A stretch of 46,551 nucleotides of DNA, taken from positions 1-46,551 of the forward strand of contig CAJQTC010000023.1 of the NCBI GenBank assembly GCA_905618885.1. The letters run 5' to 3'. The DNA comes from an uncultured Pelagibacteraceae bacterium (GTDB lineage: Bacteria > Pseudomonadota > Alphaproteobacteria > Pelagibacterales > Pelagibacteraceae). The notes under the pieces were generated by a model. That model was not told where the DNA came from. It searched no databases and saw only the letters and a program-made list of their open reading frames with translations. How positions within the stretch are numbered: position 1 is the first letter of the stretch; each line of letters opens with the position of its first letter. A program made the position numbers and the translations under genes. Below, one piece after another: positions 10,497-21,644 of this stretch.

Positions 10497-12283
10497 ATAA
10501 ATACAGATCCCATAATTGTTCAGAACTAACAGAGACAGACTCTGGAAAAAAAGTGTATCTATCAGGATGGTTACACAGGAAACGAGATCATGGAAATTTA
10601 CTCTTTATAGACTTGAGAGATCATTTTGGTATTACGCAGTGCGTTATAGAAAATGAAAATAAATATTTTAAAACTTTAGAAAGTCTTAAACCAGAGTCCG
10701 TAATAAAAATTTATGGGAATGTGGTAAAAAGAGAATCTGGAACTGAAAATAAAGATCTAAAAACAGGAAAAATTGAAATCAATATCCACAACATTGAAAC
10801 TTTGTCTGAAGCAAAAGATCTTCCCATGCCTGTATTTGGCGAGCAAGAATATCCCGAAGATATAAGATTAAAATATCGATTTTTAGATCTAAGACGGAAT
10901 CAAATGCATAAAAATATTATACTAAGATCAAAAGTTATTTCATTTATAAGAAACGAAATGTCAAAACTAGATTTCTTAGAATTTCAAACTCCAATTCTAA
11001 CATCTTCCAGCCCCGAAGGTGCTAGAGATTTTTTAGTCCCTAGCAGATTAAACCCTGGAAAATTTTACGCATTACCACAGGCACCACAACAATTTAAACA
11101 ATTAATTATGGTATCTGGTTTTGATAAATATTTTCAAATCGCACCATGTTTTAGAGATGAAGATGCTAGGGCCGATCGAAGCCCAGGTGAATTTTATCAA
11201 TTAGATATAGAAATGTCTTTTGTTGAACAAGAAAATATATTTGAAGTTGTAGAAACATTGATGATTAATTTGTTTAAAAATTTTTCATCAAAAGAATTAA
11301 TGTTTAAAAAATTTCCCAGAATTTCTTATGAAGAAGCTATGATTAAATATGGGTCGGATAAACCAGATTTAAGAAACCCACTCTTGATTTATGATTTAAC
11401 AGATATTTTTACAAGAGAGGACGTTACTTTTGATATTTTTAAGAGACTTGTACATTCAGGATCAAAAGTTAGATGTATTGTAACTAAAAGTACTAAAGAT
11501 AAACCAAGAAGTTTTTTTGATAACATAGATAAATGGGCCAAAGAACAAGGTGCATCAGGCCTTGCTTACTTTACTATTGAAAATGGTAATGAAATTTCAG
11601 CCAAAGGACCTGTTGGTAAATTTTTTAAACAAGAAGCTTTAAAAGAAATAATGAAGTTAACCTCCGCTCAAATCGGGGACAGTATATTCTTTGCTTGTGG
11701 TAAAATTAACGATGTTGAAAAAATTACCTCATTAGCACGAGAGAAAATAGCTAGAGATTTAAAACTTATAGATGAAAACAAATTTGCATTTTGTTGGATA
11801 GTTGATTATCCAATGTTTGAAATGGATGAGCTAAATAAAAAAATCCAATTTAGTCATAATCCTTTTTCTATGCCCCAGGGAGACATTGAAAAAATAAATT
11901 TTAACAAGCCTTTAGAAATTAAAGCTTATCAATATGATATTGTTTGTAATGGTATTGAACTATCATCAGGAGCTATTAGAAATCATATTCCTGAATTGAT
12001 GTATAAATTATTTTCCATTGCAGGGTATGAAAAAGCAAAAGTAGATGAAAAGTTCAGTGGTATGATAAACGCGCTGAGCTATGGCGCTCCTCCACATGGA
12101 GGAATAGCTCCAGGTATCGATAGAATTGTTATGTTGCTAGCCAACGAAAAAAATATTCGAGAAGTTACTCTTTTCCCCTTGAATCAAAATGCGCAAGATT
12201 TGTTAATGGGCGCTCCCTCAGAAGTAGATGAAAAACAATTAAAAGAACTTGATTTAAAAATAACTAAAAAAATTAATTCTTAG
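10493..12283 (+). CDS. aspS: Aspartyl-tRNA synthetase (possibly Asp/Asn)
   Basis: '[43 protein letters not shown]', '[25 protein letters not shown]', '[14 protein letters not shown]'. Confidence 0.97.
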   Translation: MNKYRSHNCSELTETDSGKKVYLSGWLHRKRDHGNLLFIDLRDHFGITQCVIENENKYFKTLESLKPESVIKIYGNVVKRESGTENKDLKTGKIEINIHNIETLSEAKDLPMPVFGEQEYPEDIRLKYRFLDLRRNQMHKNIILRSKVISFIRNEMSKLDFLEFQTPILTSSSPEGARDFLVPSRLNPGKFYALPQAPQQFKQLIMVSGFDKYFQIAPCFRDEDARADRSPGEFYQLDIEMSFVEQENIFEVVETLMINLFKNFSSKELMFKKFPRISYEEAMIKYGSDKPDLRNPLLIYDLTDIFTREDVTFDIFKRLVHSGSKVRCIVTKSTKDKPRSFFDNIDKWAKEQGASGLAYFTIENGNEISAKGPVGKFFKQEALKEIMKLTSAQIGDSIFFACGKINDVEKITSLAREKIARDLKLIDENKFAFCWIVDYPMFEMDELNKKIQFSHNPFSMPQGDIEKINFNKPLEIKAYQYDIVCNGIELSSGAIRNHIPELMYKLFSIAGYEKAKVDEKFSGMINALSYGAPPHGGIAPGIDRIVMLLANEKNIREVTLFPLNQNAQDLLMGAPSEVDEKQLKELDLKITKKINS

Positions 12284-13100
12284 TTTTCAAATTAATTCTA
12301 ATATCACTTAAGTCTACAAGTTTCTCTTCATAGTTGCTTCTTACGAAGCCTTTAGATGTGATATTTTTTACTATTTTTAAAAATTTATCATCAGTATCGC
12401 CATCACTTATATCTGATGTACTAGCTATAGAGGGAGTGTGAGCTAATTCTTCTCTACCTAAATATGATATAGCAAGCTCTCTAAACACATAATCAAGTAT
12501 AGAAGTAGCACTTAAAATTCTGTCATTGCCATCAACATTACCCGATGGCTCAAATTTAGTATCAATAAATGCATCTACATACTCATCTAAAGGCACGCCG
12601 TATTGTAATCCTAAAGATATTGCGATAGCAAAATTATTCATCATAGCTTTAACTAGCTCTCCTTCTTTATTAGTATCAATAAAAATTTCACCAATTTTTC
12701 CATCGTTATACTCGCCTGTATGTAAGTAAACTTTATGGTTACCAATCTGGGCTTTTTGAATATAACCTTTTCTTCTGTCTGGCATTCTAAATCTTTTTTC
12801 TACTTGACCTTTAACTTTATTTTTTAAACTGACATTATTGACGGAAGTATTTTTTGTATTTACCACTTGGCTGGATAGCAACTCAGAAACGTCATTAGAC
12901 TCTTTAGTTTTTTTATCTTCTGATTTATTTTTATCGCCAATTTTTTTTGTTTTTCTATTATTAAGTTTTACTTCAATAACTTCAACTTCTCCGTCTTTTC
13001 TACTATCAATTTTAGATAACTCTACTTCATTTAGTTCATCAAGGGCATGAACTGTCTTAAACGTACAGGTATAAAAGGTTTCAACTATAAATTTTTTCAT
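12273..13100 (-). CDS. Stand-alone protein resembling the C-terminal region of B12-dependent (class II, NrdJ) ribonucleotide reductase; catalytic domain absent
   Basis: '[113 protein letters not shown]' is recognisable NrdJ-tail sequence. ORF extends to 13142; [11 protein letters not shown] at 13100 is the more likely start. Confidence 0.72.
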   Translation of the reverse strand: MKKFIVETFYTCTFKTVHALDELNEVELSKIDSRKDGEVEVIEVKLNNRKTKKIGDKNKSEDKKTKESNDVSELLSSQVVNTKNTSVNNVSLKNKVKGQVEKRFRMPDRRKGYIQKAQIGNHKVYLHTGEYNDGKIGEIFIDTNKEGELVKAMMNNFAIAISLGLQYGVPLDEYVDAFIDTKFEPSGNVDGNDRILSATSILDYVFRELAISYLGREELAHTPSIASTSDISDGDTDDKFLKIVKNITSKGFVRSNYEEKLVDLSDIRINLKTKN

Positions 13101-13197
13101 TATAAAATATCTGGAATCAATGTTATTTAACATATACATCAAATATTACGAGTGTCTAGAAATTAATATACACCCGTAGAGTGTACAAATTTAGAAT

Positions 13198-13557
13198 ATG
13201 ATAAATCCAAAACAAATTTTTACCTGGTGGCACAAGCAAACACTTGGAACATTTTTAAAAACATTATTTTCTGGAAAATTTGTTGGAAAAGATTCTTTTG
13301 GTAATAAGTATTATAAAAATAAAAAAGACGAAAGATGGATAGTGTATAAAGATAATATAGAAGCATCAAAAATAACCTCAGAATGGTTCTTGTGGATGCA
13401 TCACACACTCAATGAACCCCCGAAAAGTGAAAAAAAAAAATATCTCTGGCAAAAAGAACATCTAGAGAATCAAACAGGAACTAATAATTCTTACAAACCA
13501 AATTTTATATCAAAATTAAATAGTGCTAAAAAAAAATATGACACTTGGAAAAATTAA
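13198..13557 (+). CDS. NADH:ubiquinone oxidoreductase subunit NDUFA12 family protein
   Basis: 'LFSGKFVGKDSFGNKYYKNKKDERWIVYKDNIEASKITSEWFLWMHHTLNEPP' NDUFA12 pattern. Confidence 0.9.
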   Translation: MINPKQIFTWWHKQTLGTFLKTLFSGKFVGKDSFGNKYYKNKKDERWIVYKDNIEASKITSEWFLWMHHTLNEPPKSEKKKYLWQKEHLENQTGTNNSYKPNFISKLNSAKKKYDTWKN

Positions 13558-14050
13558 ATTTATAATTTTTTTATTTTCACTAAATCTTTTTACTATTGTT
13601 TTTGCTGAAGTTAAAATAACAACTGTTCCTCTGGTCAATCTTGAAAATTTAAAGCCTAGTTTTGAGGACGAAGACTCAGAGGACATAAGTCCTTCAGAAA
13701 AAAAAAATATAAATTTAAAAGAAAAAAAAATTATAGAGTCAGAAAACAAACTAATAAAAGTTAATATTGTAGCTTTAGATAAAATTACTGCAAAAACTTC
13801 TGATGTTAATTTATTTTTAGGTGAAACAAAAAAATTTGGTCTACTTGAAATTAAAGCATTAAAATGTGGAAATGTTGAATCTCAATCAGAAAAAGGACAA
13901 GCAGCCTATATTCAGGTTAAAGATCTTTCAGATAATTTAAGCAATCAAGTTTTCGTGTTTAACGGTTGGACCTTTTCGTCCAGTACTACTTTAAACCCAC
14001 TAGATCATCCTGTCTACGATCTATGGCTAATCAGTTGTGACAATGTTTAA
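13523..14050 (+). CDS. DUF2155 domain-containing secreted protein
   Basis: C-terminal 'ALDKITAKTSDVNLFLGETKKFGLLEIKALKCGN...VFNGWTFSSSTTLNPLDHPVYDLWLISC'; follows NDUFA12. Internal Met at 13538 possible start. Confidence 0.85.
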   Translation: MLKKNMTLGKIKFIIFLFSLNLFTIVFAEVKITTVPLVNLENLKPSFEDEDSEDISPSEKKNINLKEKKIIESENKLIKVNIVALDKITAKTSDVNLFLGETKKFGLLEIKALKCGNVESQSEKGQAAYIQVKDLSDNLSNQVFVFNGWTFSSSTTLNPLDHPVYDLWLISCDNV

Positions 14051-15384
14051 TAAAATTTTTCTTTCGCAAGCCAGTTAGTGTCAAAATCAGAATTTATAAA
14101 TTTTTCGTGCTTTAAAATTTTTTTATGTAAATCAATTGTGGTAGTTATACCTTCCAAAACAAACTCGTCTAGTGACCTTAGGGTCCTTTGAATTGCTTCA
14201 GTTCTATTTCTACCTTTACATATTACTTTAGCTATTAAACTGTCATAGTAAGGAGTCACTTTACAACCTTGAAAAATAGAACCATCAACTCTAGTTCTAA
14301 ACCCCGATGGTTGGTGACAAACACTTATAGTTCCCGGACTAGGTTGAAAATCTAAAGCTGGATTTTCAGCATTTATTCTACATTCAATAGAATGACCCCT
14401 GGGATTTATATCATCTTGTTTTAAAGCTGTTTCTCCTGAGAATGCTATCCAAAGTTGTTCTTTGACTATATCTATCCCTGTTTGAACCTCAGTAACAGGA
14501 TGTTCAACTTGCACTCTTGTATTCATTTCTAAAAAATAAAATTTTCCGTCTTCGTATATATATTCAACGGTTCCAGCACCCTCGTAACCAATTTGTTCAA
14601 CCATTTTTACTGTTTTATCGAGTAAATCTTTTCTCTGTTCTTGAGTTAAAACTGGGCTAGGAGTTTCTTCTATTAATTTTTGGTGTCTCCGTTGAACTGA
14701 ACAATCTCTTTCACCTAAATGAACTGTTCTATTTTTACCAGACATTATTTGAACTTCTATATGTCTTGGGTGTTTAAAATATTTTTCAATATACAACTCA
14801 TCGTTTCCAAAGTATTTCTTAGCTTCTGTTTTTGCAGTTAAAAATAGATTTTCAAGTTTATCTTCTTCATCAACTATTTTCATACCTTTTCCACCACCAC
14901 CTGCTGCTGCCTTAATAAGTACCGGGTATCCAATTTCTTTACAAAGAGATTTAGCTTCTTCGAAAGATTTTACTCCACCTTCGGAACCTTCAATAATAGG
15001 TAGCCCATATTTTTTTGCTATTTTCTTTGCTTGAATCTTATCACCCATTTCTCCAATAAGTTTAGAGCTTGGTCCTATGAATTTAATTCCATGTTTAGTA
15101 ACAATTTCTGCAAATTTTGAATTCTCAGACAAGAAGCCATAACCAGGATGAATTGCTTCAGCCCCAGTTAAATCAACTGCTGACATTAAAGATGAAATAT
15201 TTAAATAGCTATTTTGTGGTTGGTGAGAGCCAATACATACACTTTCATCGGCAAGCCTAACATGCATTGATTCAGAATCAACATCTGAGTGAACAGCTAC
15301 TGTTTTTATACCCCATTCTTTACAGGCTCTAATTATTCTAACAGCAATCTCTCCTCTGTTAGCTATTAAAACTTTTTTGAACAT
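14047..15384 (-). CDS. accC: Acetyl-CoA carboxylase, biotin carboxylase subunit
   Basis: 'MFKKVLIANRGEIAVRIIRACKEWGIKTVAVHSDVD', 'AAAGGGGKGMKIV', 'FLEMNTRVQVEHPVTE'. Confidence 0.97.
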   Translation of the reverse strand: MFKKVLIANRGEIAVRIIRACKEWGIKTVAVHSDVDSESMHVRLADESVCIGSHQPQNSYLNISSLMSAVDLTGAEAIHPGYGFLSENSKFAEIVTKHGIKFIGPSSKLIGEMGDKIQAKKIAKKYGLPIIEGSEGGVKSFEEAKSLCKEIGYPVLIKAAAGGGGKGMKIVDEEDKLENLFLTAKTEAKKYFGNDELYIEKYFKHPRHIEVQIMSGKNRTVHLGERDCSVQRRHQKLIEETPSPVLTQEQRKDLLDKTVKMVEQIGYEGAGTVEYIYEDGKFYFLEMNTRVQVEHPVTEVQTGIDIVKEQLWIAFSGETALKQDDINPRGHSIECRINAENPALDFQPSPGTISVCHQPSGFRTRVDGSIFQGCKVTPYYDSLIAKVICKGRNRTEAIQRTLRSLDEFVLEGITTTIDLHKKILKHEKFINSDFDTNWLAKEKFY

Positions 15385-15387
15385 TTT

Positions 15388-15810
15388 TTATTTTAAAAGA
15401 ATTAACGTCTGGCCAAACTCAACGGGTTGGCCATCTTTTACTAGTATACTTTTTACTGTACCGTCACTGGTAGCAGGGACGTGATTCATTGTTTTCATAG
15501 CCTCAACTATAAGTATAGTTTGACCTTTTTTTATCTTATCTCCGACTTGTATAAACTGTTTAGCTCCTGGTTCTGGTGCCATATACGCTGTGCCAATAAT
15601 TGGGGATTTTATTCTAACTCCTTCTTCCTCATCACTTAATACAGCTTTATTATTTGACACTACAGCTTCAGTTGTTTTAATTAAATTAGATGTTTTTGCA
15701 CCTTTAGAAACTTTAATTTTAGTATCCCCACTTTGATATTCTAATTCAGTTAATTTAAATTCATCTAGACTATCTACAAGTTCTTTAATTAATTTTTTAT
15801 CTATTTTCAT
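15388..15810 (-). CDS. accB: Acetyl-CoA carboxylase biotin carboxyl carrier protein
   Basis: Biotinylation motif 'VEAMKTMN'; upstream of accC. Confidence 0.96.
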   Translation of the reverse strand: MKIDKKLIKELVDSLDEFKLTELEYQSGDTKIKVSKGAKTSNLIKTTEAVVSNNKAVLSDEEEGVRIKSPIIGTAYMAPEPGAKQFIQVGDKIKKGQTILIVEAMKTMNHVPATSDGTVKSILVKDGQPVEFGQTLILLK

Positions 15811-16246
15811 TTTTGATAATCTCTTTTAATCCTTCCAATGCAAGAATGTATCCTTTGGGTCCAAATCCACAAATAACACTCTTTGCCGCTTTACTTAATA
15901 AAGATTTATGCCTGAATTTCTCTCTGTTGTAAATATTTGTAATATGCAACTCTATAATAGGTATGGTTAATATCATTAAAGCATCTCTAATTGCTACAGA
16001 AGTGTGTGTATAACCTGCTGCATTTATAATTAGTCCATCAAATTTTTTTCTTGAATCTTGAATATAATCAATAATTTTACCTTCTATATTTGACTGCTTA
16101 AAAGTAATTTGAACGTTATTTTTTCCCCCAAAGTTCTTGCAATCTTTTTCAATTTGCTTGAGGGTTGTAGTTCCATATTTCTCTTTCTCTCTCTCACCTA
16201 AAAGATTAAGATTTGGACCATTAATAATAATAATTTTTTGCTTCAT
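15797..16246 (-). CDS. aroQ: Type II 3-dehydroquinate dehydratase
   Basis: 'IIIINGPNLNLLGEREKEKYGTTTL', 'GLIINAAGYTHTSVAIRDAL'. Confidence 0.96.
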   Translation of the reverse strand: MKQKIIIINGPNLNLLGEREKEKYGTTTLKQIEKDCKNFGGKNNVQITFKQSNIEGKIIDYIQDSRKKFDGLIINAAGYTHTSVAIRDALMILTIPIIELHITNIYNREKFRHKSLLSKAAKSVICGFGPKGYILALEGLKEIIKNENR

Positions 16247-16281
16247 TTTTTTTGAATGTAAGAGTATTAAATATCTTAATT

Positions 16282-16485
16282 ATGGCAAGAATACAATTAA
16301 ATGGACGTAAATTAGAACTAAAGAATAGACATACAATACTTACGTTATTAAAAAAATATAAAATGGATAGTAAAAAAATAGCTGTAGAATTAAATGGTAA
16401 AATTATAAATCGCAATAAATATAAAATAGTCTATGTACAGAATAAAGACAAAATAGAAATAGTTCATTTTATTGGAGGTGGTTAG
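16282..16485 (+). CDS. thiS: Sulfur carrier protein ThiS (ORF reported from 16252; MARIQLNG at 16282 fits better)
   Basis: Small ubiquitin-like protein ending in 'VHFIGGG' with C-terminal GG; immediately upstream of thiG. Confidence 0.9.
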   Translation: MARIQLNGRKLELKNRHTILTLLKKYKMDSKKIAVELNGKIINRNKYKIVYVQNKDKIEIVHFIGGG

Positions 16486-17264
16486 TGTTTATGAAAAAAA
16501 ATATTTTTAAAATTGCTAATCAAATTCTCCAATCAAGATTAATAGTTGGCACAGGTAAATATAAAAATTTTAAAGAAACAGCCCAAGCTGTCAAAGCCTC
16601 TGGTGCAGATATGGTTACTGTAGCCGTTAGAAGAATAAACATTTTAGATAAAAAAAAGCCTTTGCTGACTGATTATTTAAATCCAAAAAAAATTAAATAT
16701 CTCCCTAATACCGCAGGATGCTTTAATGCAGATGAATCTCTTAGAACATTAAGATTGGCTCGAGAAATTGGTGGCTGGAAAATGGTAAAACTTGAAGTTT
16801 TGGGAGATAAAAAAACACTATATCCCGATATGATAGAAACTTTAAAAGCAACAAAAGTGTTGGTTAAAGAAGGATTTAAAGTTTTAGTTTACTGTTCAGA
16901 CGATCCTTTGCTCGCAAAAGAGTTGGAATATATAGGTGCATCTGCCGTGATGCCATTAGCTTCACCTATAGGCTCAGGTCAAGGGATACAGAATAAAATT
17001 AATCTATCTATTATAATAAAGAATGCAAAAGTACCCATCATAGTTGACGCTGGAATTGGCACAGCCTCTGACGCTACTATAGCAATGGAATTAGGATGTG
17101 ATGGAGTTCTTGTTAACAGTGCAATAGCTAAAGCAAAAAACCCAATTTTAATGGCAGAATCATTTAAGAATGCAGTGGTTTCCGGTCGACATTCCTTTCT
17201 TGCAGGGAGAATGAAAAGGTTATTTTACGCTGATGCCAGCAGTCCTCTTAAAGGTTTAATTTAG
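16485..17264 (+). CDS. thiG: Thiazole synthase
   Basis: '[12 protein letters not shown]', '[24 protein letters not shown]', '[35 protein letters not shown]'. Confidence 0.96.
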   Translation: MFMKKNIFKIANQILQSRLIVGTGKYKNFKETAQAVKASGADMVTVAVRRINILDKKKPLLTDYLNPKKIKYLPNTAGCFNADESLRTLRLAREIGGWKMVKLEVLGDKKTLYPDMIETLKATKVLVKEGFKVLVYCSDDPLLAKELEYIGASAVMPLASPIGSGQGIQNKINLSIIIKNAKVPIIVDAGIGTASDATIAMELGCDGVLVNSAIAKAKNPILMAESFKNAVVSGRHSFLAGRMKRLFYADASSPLKGLI

Positions 17265-19144
17265 GCAGCTTTTTTTTTTCTTCTCACCCATAGAGTTTTT
17301 TGAGATTTTTTTTTGTTTTTTTTAATATCTTTTTTATTTATATTTTCTGAAAGAGGTTTGTTGCTTTTCTTAACTGTTTTAGAAGTTTTAGTTTCTTTCA
17401 CTTTAACTTGAGTTTTATCTTCAAGTCCTTCAATTTTATTTATATTTTCAATCTTATTAATTATTGTTTTACTTTTGTTCAATAAATGTATTGTATACTC
17501 AGGTATAATTAGCTGGGGACCTGCAATAAAATTAATTTTTATTTTAAATTTATCTTCAAAATACGTAATCTCTTTTTTTAAAATTTTTTCGATATAGAAT
17601 TTAACTTTTTCAGGAATTTGAACATTTACAATACTTACTTTATCTGTAAATGATAACATTTCTGATTTCTTCACTATTTTTTGGGCAAAAGACTCAAGTG
17701 ATAAATTAGTTTCCCATTTGATCGAGCCCTCCCTTAGTCTTTGTCTTGTCATTTCTAACAATCCGAAAGTGCTAATTTTACCAACTTGAATTCTTGCTCT
17801 ATCTTTTCTTATGGCCTCTCTCATTTTTTTTTCTACCAATCTTCTGTTAAAAAAATTCATCATATCGATAAAATCAATAACAATTAAACCAGACAAGTCT
17901 CTAATTTTAATTTGTTTTGCTATTTCCTTTGCAGCTTCCAAATTAGTATTTAAGGCAGTTTTTTCAATATTTGATGCTTTAATTGATTGACCTGAGTTAA
18001 TATCTATTGCAACCAAAGCTTCTGTCGGATTGATCACTAAATATCCACCAGACACTAACTTCACAACAGGATCAAAAATATTATTAAGCTCTTTTTCAAT
18101 TCCAACCTCATGAAATAAAGGAATTTTACCTTTATGTTTTTTCAAAAACTTCACATTTTTTGGAATGAGCTCTTTCATAAATGACTTAGCTTTTTGATAG
18201 CCTTCATCACCATCTACATGAATATTAGTAGTATCATTATCGTAGATATCTCTCAAAGCTCTTTTTATAATATCTCCTTCTTCATAAATTAATGAAGGTG
18301 CATTAGAGTCTAAAGCTTTATTTTGAATCTGCTCCCAAGTTTTAAAAGTATTTTTAAAATCTTTTTCAATTTCATTTTTAGTTTTATTAGCTCCTGCTGT
18401 TCTTACAATAACTCCCATATTTTTTGGAATCTCAATTTCATTTAAAATATTTCTTATTTTTGTTCTATCGGCAGAATTATAAATTTTTTTAGATATACCA
18501 CCTCCTTTAGCTGTATTAGGCATTAAAACTATATATTTACCAGCCAGAGATATAAATGTAGTTAATGCAGCGCCTTTATTTCCTCTTTCATCTTTTGTTA
18601 CTTGAATTAAAATAACTTGACCTGGTTTTATTACTTCCTGAATTTTATATCTTTTAACACCATACGAATTTCTTAATTTTTCCCTTACATTAGTCTTGTT
18701 TTTTTCTACATCAGGCTCAACTATGGTTTCACTTTTTTCGACTTCAGTATTTTCATCATTTTCATTTAAATTTTTGTTTTCACCGTTTGTTAATTCATTC
18801 TCGGTATTAACCTCACCATTTAAGTCATCTAAGTTTTTATTTTTTAAATCTTCTCTTATTTTTTCTTCTGCTTCTTGAAGTTTTTCCTTATCTTCAGTAG
18901 GAATTTGATAATAATCAGATTGAATATCGTTAAAAGCAAGAAAACCATGCTTCACTCTTCCAAAATTAATAAAAGCTGCTTGTAATGACGGTTCAACTCT
19001 ACTTACAATGGCTAAATAAATATTATTTTTGAAGTTTAGCTTGTTCTTGTCTTCATATTCATATTCTTCAATTCCATTATCTGACTTAAGAACGATTCTG
19101 GTTTCGTCTGGATGCGATGCATCAATATATAATTTCTTTTCCAT
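17261..19144 (-). CDS. Ribonuclease E/G family protein
   Basis: '[29 protein letters not shown]' S1-like region, '[63 protein letters not shown]'. Confidence 0.95.
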   Translation of the reverse strand: MEKKLYIDASHPDETRIVLKSDNGIEEYEYEDKNKLNFKNNIYLAIVSRVEPSLQAAFINFGRVKHGFLAFNDIQSDYYQIPTEDKEKLQEAEEKIREDLKNKNLDDLNGEVNTENELTNGENKNLNENDENTEVEKSETIVEPDVEKNKTNVREKLRNSYGVKRYKIQEVIKPGQVILIQVTKDERGNKGAALTTFISLAGKYIVLMPNTAKGGGISKKIYNSADRTKIRNILNEIEIPKNMGVIVRTAGANKTKNEIEKDFKNTFKTWEQIQNKALDSNAPSLIYEEGDIIKRALRDIYDNDTTNIHVDGDEGYQKAKSFMKELIPKNVKFLKKHKGKIPLFHEVGIEKELNNIFDPVVKLVSGGYLVINPTEALVAIDINSGQSIKASNIEKTALNTNLEAAKEIAKQIKIRDLSGLIVIDFIDMMNFFNRRLVEKKMREAIRKDRARIQVGKISTFGLLEMTRQRLREGSIKWETNLSLESFAQKIVKKSEMLSFTDKVSIVNVQIPEKVKFYIEKILKKEITYFEDKFKIKINFIAGPQLIIPEYTIHLLNKSKTIINKIENINKIEGLEDKTQVKVKETKTSKTVKKSNKPLSENINKKDIKKNKKKSQKTLWVRRKKKAA

Positions 19145-19295
19145 TTTGAGTGAATTCCTTTAGTGATTAAATTTAATAAATTTTGTTTAATATTCATACC
19201 AATACTATACAAAATTTTTTGATTTTTTTCATCAACTATGATTCTTTAAACACGCCTTAAGATAGCCAAAATTTAAGCTTTACCTACCATCAGTC

Positions 19296-21644
19296 ATGTT
19301 TAGTCATTTTAACACTCTAATCAAAACAGTTATTGTTATAATTCTAACTGTATTTTTTCTATTATTTTCTGCGCTTTGGTATTTCTCTTCAGGACTACCT
19401 GACTATAAAAAATTAGAAACTTATGAGCCTCCTGTATCCAGTAGGGTATATGCAAATAATGGAGATCTTATTGCGGAATACGCAATAGAAAAAAGATTAT
19501 TTGTACCATACGATGTAGTTCCAAAACTTATTATAAATGCCTTTCTTTCTGCTGAAGATAAAAATTTTTTTTCACACCCAGGTATAGATGCGAAAGGAAT
19601 TATTAGAGCTGTAATTAATAATTTTAGAAATATTATCAATAACAAAAGGTTGGAAGGTGCGTCTACAATAACGCAACAGGTGGCAAAAAATTTTTTATTA
19701 ACAAACGAGGTTTCTATAAAAAGAAAAATAAAAGAAGCTATTTTAGCGTTCAGAATCGAAAAAGCTTATAGTAAAAAAAAAATTTTAGAACTTTATTTAA
19801 ATCAAATTTATTTGGGCGAAGGTACTTATGGTATTGCTGCAGCAAGCCTAGAGTATTTTGACAAATCTGTTAAGGAGTTAAACTATTCCGAGGCTGCTTT
19901 ATTAGCCGCGCTTCCAAAAGCTCCTAGTAAATATAATCCATTCAGATTTTATGAGGAAGCAAAATTAAGAAGAAATTTAGTTTTACAAAATTTAAATGAA
20001 AATAATTTTATTAATGACAGTGAATTAAAAAAATATAAATTAGAAGAAATTAATCTAAAAAAAAGAAAAATTAAACTTCTCCAAGAAGCCAATTATTATA
20101 CCGAAGAAATAAGAAGGATTATTAAAAATAATTATGGATTTGATAAACTTTATGCAGAAGGCTTGTCTATAAAATCAGCATTGGATGTAAATTATCAGCT
20201 TTATGCTCTAAGCGCTTTAAGATCGGGAATAGAGTCATATGACAGAAGACATGGTTGGAGAGGGCCAATTTTAAATACAAAAACTTATAAAAAATGGAAA
20301 GAAAATTTAAAAGAAAAAAAAATAGATAGTAGCTTAAACTGGAAGTTTGCTGAAATAAAAAACGTTAAAGACTTGGGAATAGTTTTTCAAATTTTAAATG
20401 AAAAAGAACAAGGAGTTATTGCGGTTAAAAATTTAAAATGGGCAATTAATAAAACAATCTACGATTCATTTAAAATTAACGATGTAGTTTTTGTATATAA
20501 AAATATAAATGGAGAATGGGAATTAAAACAATATCCAAAAGTCAACGGAGCTATAGTAGTTATAGACCCATTTAGTGGTAAGGTGAAAGCGCTAGCTGGT
20601 GGATTTAGCTTTAGCTCAAGTGAGTTTAATAGAGCAACGCAAGCGAAAAGGCAGCCAGGTTCAGCTTTTAAACCTTTTGTTTATGCCGCAGCCTTAGAAA
20701 ATAGTTTTTCTCCAAATTCTATAATTTTAGACGCTCCATTTACAGCTAAACAAGGAGTTGGATTAAAAAATTGGAAACCAGAAAACTATGGTAAAGAATT
20801 TTATGGTCCAACTACTTTAAGGAAAGGTGTTGAGTATTCTAGAAACTTAATGACCGTAAGAATAGCTCAAGATTTAGGTTTAAAAAAAATATTACAATTA
20901 TCAAATGATTTAGATATTTATAATGAAATACCAGAGTTGTTATCGGTATCGTTAGGATCAGCGGAGACAACCTTATTACAAATTACAAATGCTTACTCCA
21001 CATTTGTCAATGGAGGAAAAAAAATTAATCCTGTTCTTATCGAAAGGATTCAAGACAGGAGAGGTAAAACTATTTATAATTCAGAAAAAAGAGAGTGTAT
21101 TGGATGTGATAAATTTTCAGAAAAAGAAAATTTAATTCCAAATATTAGAGATAATTACAAACAAGTTATCAGCAAAGAAACTGCGTATCAAATTTTATCA
21201 ATTCTTGAAGGAGCCATTCAAAGAGGAACAGGAAAAAAACTTAAAGATTTAAATGTTCCTCTCGCCGGTAAGACAGGCACAACTAATGACAACTACGATG
21301 CTTGGTTTATTGGAGCGACATCAAATCTAATAGTAGGCGTATATATTGGTTTTGACACCCCAAAGACACTTGGTAAATACGAAACGGGAGCTAAAGCAGC
21401 CTTGCCAGTGTTTAAAAAATTTGTCAGACAAGCATTGTACAAGAATGAATTTAAGTCATTTCCAGCTCCAGAAGAAATATTTTTTGCGGCAATTAATTAT
21501 AACACTGGAAAAAAAGAAAATTTTAGCAACCCTGATTCAATAATTGAGGCTTTCAAATTAAGCGATATTGAAAAAATGAATAATAATAATTTAAATAAAG
21601 AGCTAAATTATGATAGTTTAATCAAGTTTAGACAATTTTATTAA
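19296..21644 (+). CDS. mrcA: Penicillin-binding protein 1A (transglycosylase/transpeptidase)
   Basis: 'SAEDKNFFSHPGID', 'EGASTITQQVAKNFLL', 'RQPGSAFKPFVY', 'LAGKTGTTNDNYDAWFIG'. Confidence 0.95.
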   Translation: MFSHFNTLIKTVIVIILTVFFLLFSALWYFSSGLPDYKKLETYEPPVSSRVYANNGDLIAEYAIEKRLFVPYDVVPKLIINAFLSAEDKNFFSHPGIDAKGIIRAVINNFRNIINNKRLEGASTITQQVAKNFLLTNEVSIKRKIKEAILAFRIEKAYSKKKILELYLNQIYLGEGTYGIAAASLEYFDKSVKELNYSEAALLAALPKAPSKYNPFRFYEEAKLRRNLVLQNLNENNFINDSELKKYKLEEINLKKRKIKLLQEANYYTEEIRRIIKNNYGFDKLYAEGLSIKSALDVNYQLYALSALRSGIESYDRRHGWRGPILNTKTYKKWKENLKEKKIDSSLNWKFAEIKNVKDLGIVFQILNEKEQGVIAVKNLKWAINKTIYDSFKINDVVFVYKNINGEWELKQYPKVNGAIVVIDPFSGKVKALAGGFSFSSSEFNRATQAKRQPGSAFKPFVYAAALENSFSPNSIILDAPFTAKQGVGLKNWKPENYGKEFYGPTTLRKGVEYSRNLMTVRIAQDLGLKKILQLSNDLDIYNEIPELLSVSLGSAETTLLQITNAYSTFVNGGKKINPVLIERIQDRRGKTIYNSEKRECIGCDKFSEKENLIPNIRDNYKQVISKETAYQILSILEGAIQRGTGKKLKDLNVPLAGKTGTTNDNYDAWFIGATSNLIVGVYIGFDTPKTLGKYETGAKAALPVFKKFVRQALYKNEFKSFPAPEEIFFAAINYNTGKKENFSNPDSIIEAFKLSDIEKMNNNNLNKELNYDSLIKFRQFY

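Noticed and set aside
17225-17285. Rho-independent terminator after thiG (TGCCAGCAG...GGCAGCTTTTTTTTTT)
   Set aside because: The T-run follows but the stem needs bulges and the bases encode the RNase E/G C-terminus (RRKKKAA); support too weak.
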